This document shows, piece after piece, positions 14,483 through 22,625 of a DNA stretch of 51,391 bases. Positions within the stretch are counted from its first letter, which is position 1. Every line of letters begins with the position of its first letter. The translations under genes were made by a program, and so were the position numbers. Source of the DNA: Clostridia bacterium (GTDB lineage: Bacteria > Bacillota > Clostridia > Oscillospirales > CAG-272); NCBI GenBank assembly GCA_017440665.1, contig JAFSGU010000070.1, positions 1 through 51,391 on the forward strand, in the 5' to 3' direction. A model generated the notes under the pieces. That model searched no databases and was not told the origin of the DNA. It worked only from the letters and a program-made list of their open reading frames with translations.

Positions 14483-15610
14483 TTAATATTTATTCGTAAG
14501 TCTGCCAATAACTCCGTCTGAAATTCCCTTGCCTGTAGACGCGGAGGTATAAATATCAATGGCGTCAAACACCGCACCCCATTTGGTGGGAGAGCCGACC
14601 GTTACTAAAATATAGTCGCCCTTGCGGCTGTATATCGCGTCCTCGGTCTCGTCCTCCTCGCATTTTACTGCAAGGGAAGCAAGACAGTGACAGGCTTCGA
14701 GTGTGTACCCTGTTTTACCCGCTATTATGAAAGCATTCTCAGGCTCGTCACCGTACATACGGGAAAACATGGTGCTTGTCAGCTCTATGCCTTCGGGATG
14801 CTCCGGGGTCTTGGACGTTGTATACTGATAAGTGGTAAGCACCTCTCTCATCGTATCGTTTTCCATGGCGTATCTAAGTATCTCTGCCATTTCCCGACAC
14901 GTGGAGTAATGCTCGTCATGATGAAGACCAGAGCAGTTCATAAAATGAGTGTGCTGAAGCCCCATGTCCTCTGCCTTTTTATTCATCAGCTTCACGAAGT
15001 CTTCTTCACTTCCCGCGATATGCATAGCAAGTCCTATCGCCGCATCAGCCCCTGACGGAAGTATCAAACCGTACAGCATATCCTTTACGGTAACCTCTTC
15101 GCCTGCCGCAAATTCCGCAACGGACGCATTCTCGATTATAAGCGGCTCAAGTATTTCGGACGTCATTGTAAACTTACCGTCAAGCTCGGGACTGCTTTCT
15201 ACCGCTACTATAAGCGTCATCACCTTGGTAAGAGATGCGGGGAAAATACATTCGTCAGCATCCTTGCTTGCAAGAACCGTGTTAGCGTTAACGTCAACGA
15301 GAACGCCGTTTGTAAAAGAAAAGTCATCCGAAAGTGCTGCGCTGTCGTCAGTATATTCAGCCAGCACGTCCTTCGTTTTCTCTTCGTAACCGGGTATCTT
15401 TGACCAGAAAAATTTAAGCCCGTTTCTTCTGTCATCCCCTGCCCCCCGACAGTTACAGGCGATCAATATCGCTATCGTTATCAAAACTGCTGCCAACGAT
15501 ATGCACGCTATGAAAAACATCTTGTTTTTCTTCCGTCTTCCGTTATTTCCCGACGGACGTCTCTTGGAGGCAGACGTGCTCCTGTATCTCATCTGTGGAT
15601 CCATGTTCAT
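14483..15610 (-). CDS. D-alanyl-D-alanine carboxypeptidase, S11 family (PBP5/DacA-like)
   Basis: 375 residues. A basic N-terminus (KRRPSGNNGRRKKNK) precedes one membrane segment (FFIACISLAAVLITIAILIAC, about 32-52), so the enzyme is anchored and faces outward. The penicillin-binding motifs are SxxK in FPASLTKVMT, SGADAAIGLA at the SxN position (Asn replaced by Ala) and KTG in IAGKTGYTLEA. S11 enzymes trim the terminal D-Ala from peptidoglycan stem peptides. The C-terminal PBP5_C domain is missing or very short. The start is uncertain: 15610 and two nearby in-frame Met codons have weak ribosome sites. Confidence 0.87.
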   Translation of the reverse strand: MNMDPQMRYRSTSASKRRPSGNNGRRKKNKMFFIACISLAAVLITIAILIACNCRGAGDDRRNGLKFFWSKIPGYEEKTKDVLAEYTDDSAALSDDFSFTNGVLVDVNANTVLASKDADECIFPASLTKVMTLIVAVESSPELDGKFTMTSEILEPLIIENASVAEFAAGEEVTVKDMLYGLILPSGADAAIGLAMHIAGSEEDFVKLMNKKAEDMGLQHTHFMNCSGLHHDEHYSTCREMAEILRYAMENDTMREVLTTYQYTTSKTPEHPEGIELTSTMFSRMYGDEPENAFIIAGKTGYTLEACHCLASLAVKCEEDETEDAIYSRKGDYILVTVGSPTKWGAVFDAIDIYTSASTGKGISDGVIGRLTNKY

Positions 15611-15814
15611 CTATGTAATACTGTCCGATCTTTATTTTTACTTATATATTACTACTAAAGTATGAACGGGCTATTAACATTACCCGATAATTGAATGAAA
15701 ATCGTTTTTTACGCATTTTTTGAAAAACGTATAACGGCTGAGGCTCCACTTACCGAATACTCCGAAACAGCTCAAAAAAATTTAGCCTTAACAACGTAAA
15801 ATAAGCTGTAACTC

Positions 15815-15843
15815 TTGATTATTTGAACTTTTTTTGATATAAT
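15815..15843 (+). promoter_or_regulatory. Sigma-A promoter of hisS-aspS
   Basis: TTGATT (15815-15820), 17 bases, TATAAT (15838-15843). The leader to hisS is about 70 bases, too short for a T-box, and no specifier stem or T-box sequence is seen. The rest of the 308-base gap 15611-15918 holds nothing else recognisable. Confidence 0.8.
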
Positions 15844-15918
15844 GAAAGTATTATGAATAGTTGTGTCTGCCAGCAGATATAAAGCAGCCGACTTTAGACT
15901 GAAAGGAATTAACCTGAC

Positions 15919-17184
15919 ATGGAAAAGATAAGAAAGCCGAGAGGCACTATGGATATTCTCGCTCCCGAATCCGATCTGTGGATCTACGTTGAAGGTAAGA
16001 TGCGCGACGTTGCGTCCCGCTTCGGTTTCTCCGAGATCCGCACACCCACCTTCGAGGAGCTTGGACTTTTCAAGAGAGGCGTAGGTGACACCACCGACGT
16101 GGTACAGAAGGAGATGTACACCTTTACCGACCGTGACGGTACTGTTTTTGCACTCCGTCCCGAGGGTACCGCGTCAGTCGTTCGTGCTATCATCGAAAAC
16201 GGTAAGACCTCCGATCCCATGCCCCTTAAGTATTACTACATAATCAACTGCTTCCGTTACGAAAAGCCTCAGGCAGGACGTAGCCGTGAGTTCTTCCAGT
16301 TCGGTACGGAAATGTTCGGAGCAAAGGGTCCCGCCGCTGATTTTACGGTCATCTCCCTTGCTGACACCCTTCTCCGTGAGCTCGGCATCACGGGAACAAA
16401 GCTTCACCTCAACTCCATCGGATGTCCTGACTGCCGTCCCGCTTACAGAGAGAAGCTTGTGGAATATCTTAGTGCAAACCGTGACAAGCTCTGCGATACC
16501 TGCAAAGCCCGTCTTGAAGCTAACCCCCTCAGAATCCTCGACTGTAAGAACCCCGACTGTAAGGAAATTGCAGAAGCGGCTCCCAAGTCCATCGATCACC
16601 TCTGCGAAGAGTGTGACAGTCACATGAAGAGCCTTACGGAAATGCTTGAGGCTGCGGGAATCGAATATGAGATCGATACCCACATCGTTCGCGGACTTGA
16701 CTATTACACACGTACTGTATTCGAGTTCATCTGCGAAGGCATCGGAGCACAGAGCACCGTTTGCGGAGGCGGACGCTACGACGGTCTTATGGAACAGCTC
16801 GGCGGCCCCTCTCAGCCCGGAATCGGCTTCGGTATGGGTATCACCCGTCTTCTTATGGCTATGGAGCAGTGCGGTGCGTACGTTCCCGAGGCAAAGCGTC
16901 CCGAGCTTTACATCGCCTCCCTCGGTGCTGCGGCTGCTGTTTCAGCTAACTGCATCACTACAGACCTTCGCCGTCACGGTATCATAGCTGACTGTGACGT
17001 TATGGGCAGAAGTCTTAAGGCACAGATGAAGTACGCTGACAAGATCGGCGCAAAATACACCCTTATCCTCGGCGACTCCGAGATCGAATCGGGTAAGGCA
17101 GTTATCAAAAACATGAAGACCAGCGAGCAGACTGAGATCCTCATCAAGGATGCGGCTGAGTTCATACTCAATAACAAAGAATAA
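15919..17184 (+). CDS. hisS: Histidyl-tRNA synthetase
   Basis: 421 residues, class II aminoacyl-tRNA synthetase. Motif 1 lies around FSEIRTPTFEELGLF, motif 2 in CFRYEKPQAGRSREFFQFGTE and motif 3 in GIGFGMGITRLL. The histidine-specific LDYYTRTVFEF segment and the C-terminal anticodon-binding domain (LYIASLGAAA onward) are present. It attaches histidine to tRNA-His in the cytoplasm. It precedes aspS by 23 bases, a gene pair common in Firmicutes. GAAAGGA lies upstream. Confidence 0.96.
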   Translation: MEKIRKPRGTMDILAPESDLWIYVEGKMRDVASRFGFSEIRTPTFEELGLFKRGVGDTTDVVQKEMYTFTDRDGTVFALRPEGTASVVRAIIENGKTSDPMPLKYYYIINCFRYEKPQAGRSREFFQFGTEMFGAKGPAADFTVISLADTLLRELGITGTKLHLNSIGCPDCRPAYREKLVEYLSANRDKLCDTCKARLEANPLRILDCKNPDCKEIAEAAPKSIDHLCEECDSHMKSLTEMLEAAGIEYEIDTHIVRGLDYYTRTVFEFICEGIGAQSTVCGGGRYDGLMEQLGGPSQPGIGFGMGITRLLMAMEQCGAYVPEAKRPELYIASLGAAAAVSANCITTDLRRHGIIADCDVMGRSLKAQMKYADKIGAKYTLILGDSEIESGKAVIKNMKTSEQTEILIKDAAEFILNNKE

Positions 17185-17207
17185 TCTTCGAAAGGCGGCA
17201 AATATAC

Positions 17208-18995
17208 ATGGCTTCATTTACAAAAAGCGACAAGAGAACCCATTACTGCGGCACTCTTACAAAGGCTGATATCGGCGAGAGAGTAACCGTTCTCGGCTGG
17301 TGTCAGAAGCAGAGAGACCTTGGAAGTCTCATTTTCATTGACCTCAGAGACAGAACCGGTATGGTTCAGCTCGCATTTGACTCCGACACTGACAAGCAGA
17401 TCTTCGACGATGCGTTTACGGTTCGTGCCGAATACGTTCTTTCCGCATCCGGTATCGTCCGTTCCCGCGGTGAGGGTGCTGTCAACCCCAATATGGCAAC
17501 AGGTGAAATCGAGATCGCAGTTGATGCGTTCAAGATCCTCGCCACCGCTCAGACCCCTCCCTTCGCTATCGTCGAGAACAGTGACGTTAAGCCTGAGCTG
17601 AGACTCACGCACCGCTATCTCGACCTTCGCCGTCCCGACCTTCAGGGCAACATCATCGCTCGTTCCAAGATCGTTAAGATCGCACGCGACTACTATGATG
17701 ACAACGGTTTTATCGACATCGAAACTCCCAACCTTATCAAGCCTACTCCCGAAGGCGCACGTGACTACCTTGTTCCCAGCCGCGTACACCCCGGTAAGTT
17801 CTATGCTCTTCCCCAGTCTCCTCAGCTTTATAAGCAGCTTCTTATGTATGCCGGCTTTGACCGCTACTTCCAGATCGCACGCTGCTACCGCGACGAGGAC
17901 CTGAGAGCTGACCGTCAGCCTGAGTTTACTCAGATCGACCTTGAGATGTCCTTCTCCGACGAGGACGATATCATCGCAATGAACGAGGGCTTCATCAAGC
18001 GCCTCTTCGATGAATTCATGGGTCTTCCCCTTGAGACCCCCTTCCCCAGAATGACTTATGCAGAGGCTATGGACCGCTACGGCTCCGACAAGCCCGACAC
18101 ACGCTTTGAAATGGAGCTTTGTGACGTATCCGACGTTGTAGCCGACTGCGGCTTCGGTGTATTCTCAGGCGCTGTCAAGAACGGCGGCAGTGTTCGCTGT
18201 ATTACCGTTAAGGGCGGTGCTTCCATGTCACGTAAGGAGATCGACGCCCTCGTTGATTTCGTAAAGACTTACGGTGCTAAGGGTCTCGCTTGGTACAAGA
18301 ATGCCGCAGGTACAGTTTCCTCATCCTTTGCTAAGTTCCTCACAGAAGAGGAAACAGCGGCGCTCGTTTCCAAGATGGGTGCGGGGGAAGGCGACCTTAT
18401 CCTTATCGTTGCTGACAAGAACACCGTCGTATTCGATGCTCTCGGTGCCCTCCGCGTACACGTTGCAAAGAAGCTGGGCATGATCGACAAGAGCAAGTTC
18501 AACTTCCTTTGGGTAACGGAATTCCCCCTTCTCGAGTATAGCGAGGAGGACGACCGTTACTATGCTAAGCATCACCCCTTCACCATGCCCTTCGAAGAGG
18601 ATATTCCTCTTCTTGATACTGATCCCGGCGCAGTTCGCGCAAGAGCTTACGACATCGTTCTCAACGGTACAGAGCTTGGCGGCGGTTCTATCCGTATCCA
18701 TACCACCGAAATGCAGAACAAGATGTTCGCTTCCCTCGGTATCGGTGAGGCTGAAGCTGAAGAAAAATTCGGCTTCCTTCTCGAAGCATTCAAGTACGGC
18801 GTGCCTCCTCACGGCGGTCTCGCATTCGGTCTGGACAGACTTGTTACACTCCTTCTCGGTCTTGAGGATATCCGCGACGTTATCGCTTTCCCCAAGGTTC
18901 AGAATGCTTCCGAGCTGCTCTCCAAGTGTCCCGGTCTTCCTGACCCCAAGACTCTTGAGGAGCTTCGCATCAGCGTAAACATTGACGAAGAATAA
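17208..18995 (+). CDS. aspS: Aspartyl-tRNA synthetase, bacterial type
   Basis: 595 residues. The N-terminal OB-fold anticodon-binding domain is followed by the class IIb catalytic core: FIDIETPNLIKPTPEGARDYLVP, the motif 2 segment CYRDEDLRADRQPEFTQID and motif 3 GLAFGLDRLVTLLLG. The GAD insertion of the bacterial enzyme lies between motifs 2 and 3 (about 300-420). It charges tRNA-Asp. It lies directly downstream of hisS with ribosome site GAAAGG, and is followed after 35 bases by a Gfo/Idh/MocA gene that may be co-transcribed. Confidence 0.96.
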   Translation: MASFTKSDKRTHYCGTLTKADIGERVTVLGWCQKQRDLGSLIFIDLRDRTGMVQLAFDSDTDKQIFDDAFTVRAEYVLSASGIVRSRGEGAVNPNMATGEIEIAVDAFKILATAQTPPFAIVENSDVKPELRLTHRYLDLRRPDLQGNIIARSKIVKIARDYYDDNGFIDIETPNLIKPTPEGARDYLVPSRVHPGKFYALPQSPQLYKQLLMYAGFDRYFQIARCYRDEDLRADRQPEFTQIDLEMSFSDEDDIIAMNEGFIKRLFDEFMGLPLETPFPRMTYAEAMDRYGSDKPDTRFEMELCDVSDVVADCGFGVFSGAVKNGGSVRCITVKGGASMSRKEIDALVDFVKTYGAKGLAWYKNAAGTVSSSFAKFLTEEETAALVSKMGAGEGDLILIVADKNTVVFDALGALRVHVAKKLGMIDKSKFNFLWVTEFPLLEYSEEDDRYYAKHHPFTMPFEEDIPLLDTDPGAVRARAYDIVLNGTELGGGSIRIHTTEMQNKMFASLGIGEAEAEEKFGFLLEAFKYGVPPHGGLAFGLDRLVTLLLGLEDIRDVIAFPKVQNASELLSKCPGLPDPKTLEELRISVNIDEE

Positions 18996-19030
18996 TTTAA
19001 GATATAATTTATTCGAAAGGATCAAACATT

Positions 19031-20095
19031 ATGAAGCACAGAATTGGTTTTATCGGTTACGGTAATATGGGCGGAGGCTACCACTATGAGGTAGCTAAGG
19101 ACAGAGATGACGTTTGCGACGATCTCAAGCCCGTTGCAGTTTACGACATGAGAGAATCTCAAAGAGATCTGGCAGTAGAGCGCGGTCTTGTGGCTTACGA
19201 CAATCTCGAAAATTTCCTCGCTCACGATGACATGGACATCGTTGTTGTTGCCTGCGGTAACAACTTCCACTGCGAAATGACTTGTAAGGCTCTCGAAGCA
19301 GGCAAGCACGTTATCTGCGAAAAGCCCGTTTCCATGAATCCCGCTGAGTTCGACGTTATGGTTGAGACTGCTAAACGTTGCGGAAAGCATTTCTTCGTAC
19401 ATCAGAACAGACGTTTTGACCGCGACTTCCTTATGGTAAAGAAAGCCTATGAGGACGGCAGACTCGGTAAGATCGTTGACATCGAGTCAAACTTCCAGGG
19501 TGGATACATGGCCGGTTGGAGACTTCTCGAGGACCATGCAGGCGGTATCCTCTACGACTGGGGTGTTCACCTTATCGACCAGCTCGTATACCTTTTCAAC
19601 GAGCCTGTTAAGAGCGTTTACGCTAACCTCAGACTCGACTGGACAAGCGAAGTTGACGACAGAAGCGTTATTGAGTTCACTTTTGAGAGCGGTGTTCACG
19701 CTAGGGTTACCGTTTGCGGAAGCCACCTGGCTGATTGCAACAGATTCAACGTATACGGTACCGACGGTGCGCTTAAGGTAGAAAACATCTATGACGAGAG
19801 CTCGATCCTCAGAGAGTTCAACAAGAAGCCATACACTGCAAAGGTTATGGCTTACAGTGAGAACGGTGCTTACGAGCGCGAGATCACAAAGTATGAAGTT
19901 GACGTAAACAAGGTAACGTATCCCGATGACGGTACTAAGTACGAGCAGGACTGGGCTAAGCTTTATAAGAATATGCTTGATACTATCGACGGAAACGATG
20001 AGATGATCGTTAAGCACGATCAGGTCAAGACAGTTCTCCGTATAATCGAAGCGGCATTCGAGTCCTCCAAGACAGGCCGTGTTATCGAGCTGTAA
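19031..20095 (+). CDS. Gfo/Idh/MocA family oxidoreductase
   Basis: 354 residues. The Rossmann motif is IGFIGYGNMGGGY, the catalytic signature KHVICEKPVSM, and the second domain begins near KIVDIESNFQGG. GILYDWGVHLIDQLVYL is the family's conserved D-x-G-x-H-x-x-D motif. It probably oxidises a sugar or polyol with NAD(P); the substrate is unknown. It follows aspS by 35 bases with its own AAAGGA ribosome site, and no terminator is seen between them. The single terminator after it at 20130 would end the hisS-aspS transcript. Confidence 0.88.
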   Translation: MKHRIGFIGYGNMGGGYHYEVAKDRDDVCDDLKPVAVYDMRESQRDLAVERGLVAYDNLENFLAHDDMDIVVVACGNNFHCEMTCKALEAGKHVICEKPVSMNPAEFDVMVETAKRCGKHFFVHQNRRFDRDFLMVKKAYEDGRLGKIVDIESNFQGGYMAGWRLLEDHAGGILYDWGVHLIDQLVYLFNEPVKSVYANLRLDWTSEVDDRSVIEFTFESGVHARVTVCGSHLADCNRFNVYGTDGALKVENIYDESSILREFNKKPYTAKVMAYSENGAYEREITKYEVDVNKVTYPDDGTKYEQDWAKLYKNMLDTIDGNDEMIVKHDQVKTVLRIIEAAFESSKTGRVIEL

Positions 20096-20129
20096 TATAA
20101 AGTACACATAGAACATAGTATGACAATAG

Positions 20130-20172
20130 CCGAAAAATCCCGTTCTCATAGGATTCGGGATTTTTCGGTTTT
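20130..20172 (+). terminator. Terminator after hisS-aspS-dehydrogenase
   Basis: CCGAAAAATCCCG (20130-20142) pairs with CGGGATTTTTCGG (20156-20168), followed by TTTT. Confidence 0.88.
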
Positions 20173-20198
20173 AAATTGACTGTTATCGGTACTGTAAA

Positions 20199-20636
20199 AT
20201 GAATAAAAACTCCGAATTTGCCGCCAGAGTACGGCACGAGATCATGTTCCGTGCCGAATGCAATGAACTGATCCGGCTTTCTAAAAAGTCTCCCTTCCCT
20301 GCGGATCTGTATGCTTATTTAAGACTTCTTCACCACAACAACGCTTCAATACTGTGCATAGCAATGACCTCCCGAGGTAAATATATTGATGAAGTCCTGC
20401 TGAACAAGGAACACGTTTTCCGCGCAGTCAGATTCATTGAAAGAATGAGGGACTTTTGCACGGAAACGAAATGTAAAAAGCTATATATTGCTGTAAATAC
20501 GGAAATATCAGATACAGTCTTCCCTGTCGAAGTATATGAACGGACTGTAGAAAAAGTTGCACTCGATATGAAAAGGAGCAATATATCCGTGAGGTCCGAA
20601 ATATTTTCCCCGGATACTCCGTTCTGTTCAAAATGA
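20199..20636 (+). CDS. Hypothetical protein, 145 residues
   Basis: Not recognised. No membrane segment, signal peptide or catalytic motif is evident. The N-terminal third is rich in Arg and His; a central stretch (KCKKLYIAVNTEIS) is beta-like. It overlaps the following VanZ-like gene by 4 bases (ATGA), so the two are probably translated together. The ribosome site is weak, and no clear promoter is seen between the upstream terminator and the start. Its reality rests on length and on the coupled neighbour. Confidence 0.6.
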   Translation: MNKNSEFAARVRHEIMFRAECNELIRLSKKSPFPADLYAYLRLLHHNNASILCIAMTSRGKYIDEVLLNKEHVFRAVRFIERMRDFCTETKCKKLYIAVNTEISDTVFPVEVYERTVEKVALDMKRSNISVRSEIFSPDTPFCSK

Positions 20637-21109
20637 TCATGAAAAATAATTTCTTTACAAAAGTCTTCTTTACGCTTTACGTTGCAGTATTACTGTATAT
20701 CCTATTTGCAAGATACGGAGATCGGCTCTCGCTGTCTCTTACAGATATTACGAGCAGATTATCCACCTCAGTAAACCTGAAACCTTTTCACACGATAGGC
20801 TCCTACCTGAGGGCATATGATAACGGCAACGTCAGTTTGACCGTCGTCAGAAACAATCTTCTCGGCAATTTTATTCTGTTTATGCCGTACCCACTTTTTA
20901 TTTCCGCTTTTTCAAAATGGAAAAATACCGTATGGATAATGCTATTGACTGTACTTACAGTGGCGGCAGCAGAGTTATTACAGATCATAACGGGACTTGG
21001 AAGCTTTGACGTTGATGACATTATTCTGAACGTAACGGGCGCGTTTATTGCCTACGTCATTCTGAAGCCACGGCATAAAAAACAAAAAAATGAAAAAGAT
21101 CACGGCTGA
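20633..21109 (+). CDS. VanZ-like membrane protein
   Basis: 158 residues with about four hydrophobic segments: FFTLYVAVLLYILFA, NFILFMPYPLFISAF, WIMLLTVLTVAAAELLQII and VTGAFIAYVIL. The VanZ signature is clear: NLKPF in the first loop, the N-x-L-G-N-F helix start, and E-x-x-Q with the conserved FDVDDIILNVTGA. VanZ of Tn1546 gives low-level teicoplanin resistance; most relatives have no known role. The start at 20633 overlaps the previous gene, with 20639 as an alternative. The last codons form one arm of the downstream terminator. Confidence 0.85.
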   Translation: MIMKNNFFTKVFFTLYVAVLLYILFARYGDRLSLSLTDITSRLSTSVNLKPFHTIGSYLRAYDNGNVSLTVVRNNLLGNFILFMPYPLFISAFSKWKNTVWIMLLTVLTVAAAELLQIITGLGSFDVDDIILNVTGAFIAYVILKPRHKKQKNEKDHG

Positions 21110-21145
21110 TTGCCACTCGGCAATATCAGATGTGATCTTTTTTAT
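21093..21145. terminator. Bidirectional terminator, overlapping both gene ends
   Basis: AAAAGATCAC..CTGATTGCC pairs with GGCAATATCAG..GTGATCTTTT around a short loop, followed by T on both strands. The left arm lies in the last codons of the VanZ gene and the right end touches the stop of the convergent gene at 21142. Confidence 0.82.
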
Positions 21146-21930
21146 TCTGTCTTATTTATAAGAACGTATCTGTGACGCTTTCCGTCGGGTTCTGTTTTTT
21201 CTATGATCCTTTGAGCCTCAAGGACCTTTAGTGCTGCCCACAGCGCTCTTCCGCGAAGGCCCGTTGCCTTTGAAAATGACTGTCTTGTAAACGTGTCACC
21301 AAGCTCCGCGGGAATAAATGAATACAGGCTGTCCGGCACCGTAAGATCGGTAACGGATATAAGCTCGGTCGGAACGGTATCAAGCTTAGTGGCACCCTTT
21401 TTCTTATCACGGCTCCATCCGTCAAGGTATCTGTAATCGTCGACCGAAAGCTCAACTGCGGTAATACAGAGGTTGGGGTCCCGCAGGTAATCGACTATGT
21501 ATATGAGCTCACAAAGGAGAGAATACATATTCTCTGCCTTCCGCCTTTGGGGCGTATTCCTGACCTCACCCGTTTCCGGATCCATCCACACTATGCTTTT
21601 ATATCTCCTTACAGGAAAAACAAGCCGCACACATGCATCAGGGAGAAAGGCATCAAGCTTTCCTCTTAGCCCCGATAGCGTGGCGGTCTGTATTTCAATT
21701 ATTTTTCCGTTCCGCATCACGTCGGCAACGTATCCTTTAAATGCTACCTCGTGACAGTCGCGGTCAGGCTCAAACAGATTTTTAAGTATAAAGTGCAGAC
21801 TTTTCTCCGAGTACGTACCGATCCCGAGAGAATCCCTTCCGTTTAAAGCAAGGAAATTGAGAAGCTCATCAAAGCGGTGCTTTAAGAAAGCCTGATCAAT
21901 ATCTGCTCTTGAGCCATTCAAGGAGTTCAT
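21142..21930 (-). CDS. Putative PD-(D/E)XK nuclease-fold protein
   Basis: 262 residues. The N-terminal half carries a restriction-endonuclease-like signature: a helix with Glu (EKSLHFILKNLFE), then YVADVMRNGKIIEIQTATL, in which Asp and E-x-Q could be the catalytic D and E-x-K/Q pair, then the downstream strand VRLVFPVRRYKSIVW. The C-terminal part (FTRQSFSKATGLRGRALWAALKVLE) looks like a winged helix. The same arrangement occurs in an uncharacterised clostridial family; no function is established. The start at 21930 overlaps the BlaI-type gene by 35 bases, so the two are translationally coupled. Nuclease activity is inferred from the motif only. Confidence 0.55.
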   Translation of the reverse strand: MNSLNGSRADIDQAFLKHRFDELLNFLALNGRDSLGIGTYSEKSLHFILKNLFEPDRDCHEVAFKGYVADVMRNGKIIEIQTATLSGLRGKLDAFLPDACVRLVFPVRRYKSIVWMDPETGEVRNTPQRRKAENMYSLLCELIYIVDYLRDPNLCITAVELSVDDYRYLDGWSRDKKKGATKLDTVPTELISVTDLTVPDSLYSFIPAELGDTFTRQSFSKATGLRGRALWAALKVLEAQRIIEKTEPDGKRHRYVLINKTE

Positions 21931-22327
21931 CAATATCGTCCTCGCTGAGATTTCTGTCCTTGAAGAATGAATTCATTGCCGCAACGAAAGAGCCACCGTG
22001 ATACTGTCCGATGAAATTTTCGGTTACGGTGTGAACGTATTCGTCACGGTCCGCAATAGCGATATAAAATCTTTCCTTACCGTTCTTGTACGATGCGATA
22101 AATCCGCGATCCTCAAGACGAACCAAAAATGAAATAAGAGTAGGTGCCTTCCAGCCCTTATCGTTACCCACTGCCTTCATAAGGTATGCAGTATTAACGG
22201 GGGGATTTCCCGCCCAGATCGCGCTCATTACGTCAAACTCTGCATCGGGAAGCTTTACGCTGTAATCAACAGGATTAGCTCTCTGCTTTAATTCATCGAT
22301 CAATCCGTTTACACTATCAATATTCAT
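21896..22327 (-). CDS. BlaI/MecI/CopY family transcriptional repressor
   Basis: 143 residues. The winged-helix domain is recognisable: LPDAEFDVMSAIWAGNPPVNTAYL, the recognition helix WKAPTLISFLVRLEDRGFI and the wing KNGKERFYIAI. A short C-terminal dimerisation helix follows. BlaI-type repressors bind palindromes and are usually inactivated by a membrane protease sensor (BlaR) or by metal; neither is encoded nearby. The gene overlaps the putative nuclease gene. A palindrome lies across its own promoter, so it probably represses its own operon. The N-terminal 25 residues are longer than in typical BlaI. Confidence 0.85.
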   Translation of the reverse strand: MNIDSVNGLIDELKQRANPVDYSVKLPDAEFDVMSAIWAGNPPVNTAYLMKAVGNDKGWKAPTLISFLVRLEDRGFIASYKNGKERFYIAIADRDEYVHTVTENFIGQYHGGSFVAAMNSFFKDRNLSEDDIDELLEWLKSRY

Positions 22328-22428
22328 ACTAAACTCCGCGTTCTATGTATTATAAAAAGGCTTCACAGCCATGGAGCGTGAACCTCTACAAATGACAAAG
22401 AAAGACAAAACGTCACGCTTCAACTATT

Positions 22429-22457
22429 ATTATACATATGTCTAATAGTTTTGTCAA
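22429..22457 (-). promoter_or_regulatory. Promoter with BlaI-type operator palindrome
   Basis: Minus strand: TTGACA (22452-22457), 17 bases, TATAAT (22429-22434), a consensus sigma-A promoter. An 18-bp imperfect palindrome, ATTATACATATGTCTAAT (22429-22446 on the plus strand, perfect core ACATATGT), covers the -10 and most of the spacer. This is the expected position for a repressor site. The leader to the gene start is about 95 bases. Confidence 0.75.
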
Positions 22458-22560
22458 CACAAATTTTGAGTTTTTCCGAGTTCCAGATCATTGAAAGCCC
22501 CTCTAAAAGCCCCTTTAAACGGGAGTTTTTTCGAATATATCGGTGTCAAAGACTGATTTA

Positions 22561-22589
22561 TTGACAAATGACGCTATATATAGTATAAT
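22561..22589 (+). promoter_or_regulatory. Sigma-A promoter of the ROK-like regulator and manA
   Basis: TTGACA (22561-22566), 17 bases, TATAAT (22584-22589), about 37 bases before the start at 22626. It diverges from the BlaI-type promoter; the gap between the two genes is 298 bases and otherwise holds nothing recognisable. Confidence 0.85.
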
Positions 22590-22625
22590 ATTTTTTGAAA
22601 ATATTTTTTCAGTGAGGGCAAAAAA

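Noticed and set aside
14483..15610. Loss of activity in the carboxypeptidase because SxN reads SGA
   Set aside because: SGADA at this place is, as far as I recall, frequent in clostridial S11 enzymes, so it is not good evidence for inactivation.
15844..15918. T-box leader before hisS
   Set aside because: The leader is only about 70 bases and lacks the T-box sequence and terminator.
22393..22410. GACAAAG-AAAGACAAA as a CtsR site near the BlaI-type gene
   Set aside because: The heptads read GACAAA, not GTCAAA, so the core is wrong.
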